A stretch of 64,000 nucleotides of DNA, taken from assembly GCA_009733575.1 (NCBI GenBank), contig ML769472.1, positions 63,731 to 127,730 of the forward strand. Direction: 5' to 3'. This document shows positions 62,105 to 64,000 of this stretch, in pieces. Numbering within the stretch: position 1 is the stretch's first letter; each line of letters begins with the position of its first letter. The translations under genes and the position numbers were made by a program. The notes beneath the pieces are model-generated. The model had not been told where the DNA came from, ran no database searches, and worked only from the letters and a program-made list of their open reading frames with translations. Source of the DNA: Gymnopus androsaceus JB14 (taxonomy: Eukaryota > Basidiomycota > Agaricomycetes > Agaricales > Omphalotaceae).

Positions 62105-63700
62105 ATGTCCATACAAACGGACCAGGTAATTGAACTTACTCCTCGTTCAGTTCCTGCAATCTCCGACCACAATGCGGAATCAGAAGGTATTTCAGAGCAA
62201 GCTAGCATCGGCGCTCCATCTCCTGTACAGCAGCTCCCTCCTGTCGATGGTGGATTCCACGCTTGGGCTTTCGTCAGTGATTTGAATTTAATATCTGTTT
62301 CCACTCATTACAGCTTGATTTATCTAGCTCGGGGCTGCATTCTTCATTGAAGCCCTCGTCTGGGGATTTCCCGACGCTTTTGGGGTGTTTCTAGAGGGTA
62401 GGTACTAAATACCTCCATGATTCCATAGTTCGAATTATATTCATATATATATAATCCAGCTTATCTTGCAGACCCAATTTACACCTCCCAACACAATGCT
62501 TCTTCGCTTATACCTCTGATTGGACCTATTTCCTCTGATATTTCTATTTTTATTATTTGTGTGTCCTCCTTCATTTCATCTTCCTATCTTAGTGAATCTG
62601 TCTATGCCGCGTTGGTTTCTACCGTTTTCGCGCTGTCTGAGCATTTTGGTTTAATCACGGCGTTCTTTCTGTTTTGTATGCTGGGTTCTCTGTTCGTGCT
62701 CTTGATGTCTTTATCATGTCAAACCTAAGGTCTATCCTAACGCTTTCGGTCGCTCTTGTTCAGGGTTCTTTATTGACGTCCGCTCTTGCCTTGCTCTATC
62801 GTTCATTTTCGTTTTTTTTTATCTTGCTGAATGGTTGTCATCCTCTATGAGTTGTGTTATATGGTCTGTTGCTGTTGCTGGAACGGTTTTGTCGTGATGT
62901 GTTCTCTTCTCCCACTGACGATTTTTTATCTCGATGTCTATAGTGTTTATGGATTATTTAATGTGACGCGTCCGAGGATTTATCCGAGGCTTGTTGTCAC
63001 TGGGTTGTTTTTACTTTGCCTGTTGTCTTCCATTGGGTTATTATAAGGAGTTTGCCTGTTGTGGTTTTTTTGTATAACGCCCGATATGGATCTGCGTCCT
63101 AGTCTCCTTAAGTATGATTGTGCGTGAAAAGTTGTCAATGATTCTGGATGCGTATCCGATGCATTTTTGTGGTGTTGATTGGGCTGCAAACACTGATACA
63201 CGGTTTGCGGTATTTCCTCATCCTGGCTTCTGTCGGTTATCCAAGTAAGTCACACGCGGTTCACTGCACTTTTGCTGATCTGAGTTATTCTTATGGGCTT
63301 AGCCTTTGCAAGCAGTCCTGTAATTCTGTATGCACTACTAGTCGTCTGCCATCGTCTACTGTTATTTCATTCAGTACGCATAATTTTTATTTCATGTTTA
63401 TTACATAGAGGTTTAATTTCTATATTTCAGCTGCCTTTTTCGGTGCCGTCTTCTTATTGTGTTTGTACTCTGTCCGACATGTAAACTGCGATTTATTGCT
63501 TCCTTCTTGTTGCTCCCTGTCTCTGCTTATCCTCTGTCACGATTGTATTCGTTTTATTGGGTTTTTTTTTTTATGTTATGTACAATGATGCCTGCTTGGT
63601 TTTGCTTGCTTCTCTAAGTGTATTGTTGTGATTTTTTCCTGGTAACTGGCCCAGTTTATTGGAGTGATTTTTGGTAATGGATGTGACTGTAGTAAGAAAC
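62105..63700 (+). pseudogene. MFS transporter, copy 3, decayed
   Basis: The first 420 bp follow copy 1 closely (MSIQTDQVIELTPRSVP, PPVDGGFHAWAF, then ALVWGFPDAFGVF and the two introns). From about 62535 to the end the similarity continues only as islands (for example tgctgggttctctgttcg, gctgaatggttg, agcctttgcaagcag, ggtaactggcccag), separated by T-rich insertions and many stops. No membrane protein could be made from it as written. Confidence 0.85.
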
Positions 63701-64000
63701 TAACATATATCTTCTTAGATGCGTACTTTCAATCGGACAGTTGCCCGTAGTGAGCTGGTCCAAGTGTGTCTATGATCGTATTTTGTCATGCTTATCTCTT
63801 CTTCGCGTGGATCTAGGGAAATATTCTTAGCTGTCGATCGCCTAATAGTCTGGTGCTGGCCGCGTAAGCTGGAATTTCGCGTCGTCTAGCTCGTTCTCAA
63901 GCCAGAATCCTCTTGGTATCGAAAAAAGGTCGGGGGTTGCCATGTTTTGTTTTGGGAGTCCTTTCTTTTTTTTTTTTTTTGTTTGTTTTTTCGGGCGTTG
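63701..64000. other. Low-quality-looking T-rich end
   Basis: Long T runs and no supported feature. It probably continues the decayed MFS copy. Confidence 0.4.

Overview
The window is nuclear DNA from a filamentous basidiomycete, most likely an Agaricomycete. Genes are split by many 45-60 bp GT-AG introns, both tRNA genes carry introns, and the gene families are typical of mushroom genomes: HP1, DUF2015, an expanded TKL kinase family with an HGD catalytic loop, EF-hand/ZZ proteins, RTC4-domain proteins and hAT-like elements. No operon, phage, plasmid or CRISPR signal was seen. I could not fix the species.

Layout. 0-33 kb is mostly ordinary: a small agaricomycete protein (4.1-4.5 kb), exon-junction protein Y14 (5.4-6.1), an HP1 chromodomain/chromoshadow protein (6.3-7.3), a membrane-anchored acidic protein (9.8-12.6), tRNA-Tyr (15.1), an RTRSGT-repeat protein (15.3-17.8), a divergent DUF2015/SMR pair (20.2-23.1), a KAT14-like acetyltransferase (23.4-25.0), an unrecognised nuclear-type protein (25.7-26.6), an F-box/LRR protein (26.9-28.1), a GNAT enzyme (28.4-29.3), and a Baeyer-Villiger monooxygenase (30.5-32.3) flanked by two copies of a small coiled-coil gene. 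tRNA-Lys is at 33.1 kb.

33-64 kb is a rearranged accessory region. An RTC4-domain gene and an MFS transporter form a pair (33.5-38.8) that recurs as a broken copy at 42.1-45.5 kb and again at 59.7-63.7 kb. Between the copies lie a TKL kinase fused to membrane segments and an RRM (39.3-41.6), a decayed sister kinase (47.7-49.4), a decayed six-hairpin glycosidase (45.5-46.6), two non-autonomous hAT-type elements with 8-bp target duplications, a 0.9-kb palindrome, and a large EF-hand/ZZ/NADAR protein (52.9-58.7). A transposon fragment and an RTC4 3' flank are each split between ~42.1 and ~51.8 kb, as expected for an inversion or misjoin of the intervening 9.7 kb.

Most long genes show isolated single-base frame breaks next to intact domain sequence, and there is a 25-N gap. 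I read these mainly as residual assembly error and reserve 'pseudogene' for copies with stops, deletions or gross decay. Exon coordinates were worked out by hand from splice signals and reading phase. Family assignments rest on motif recognition, not on searches.
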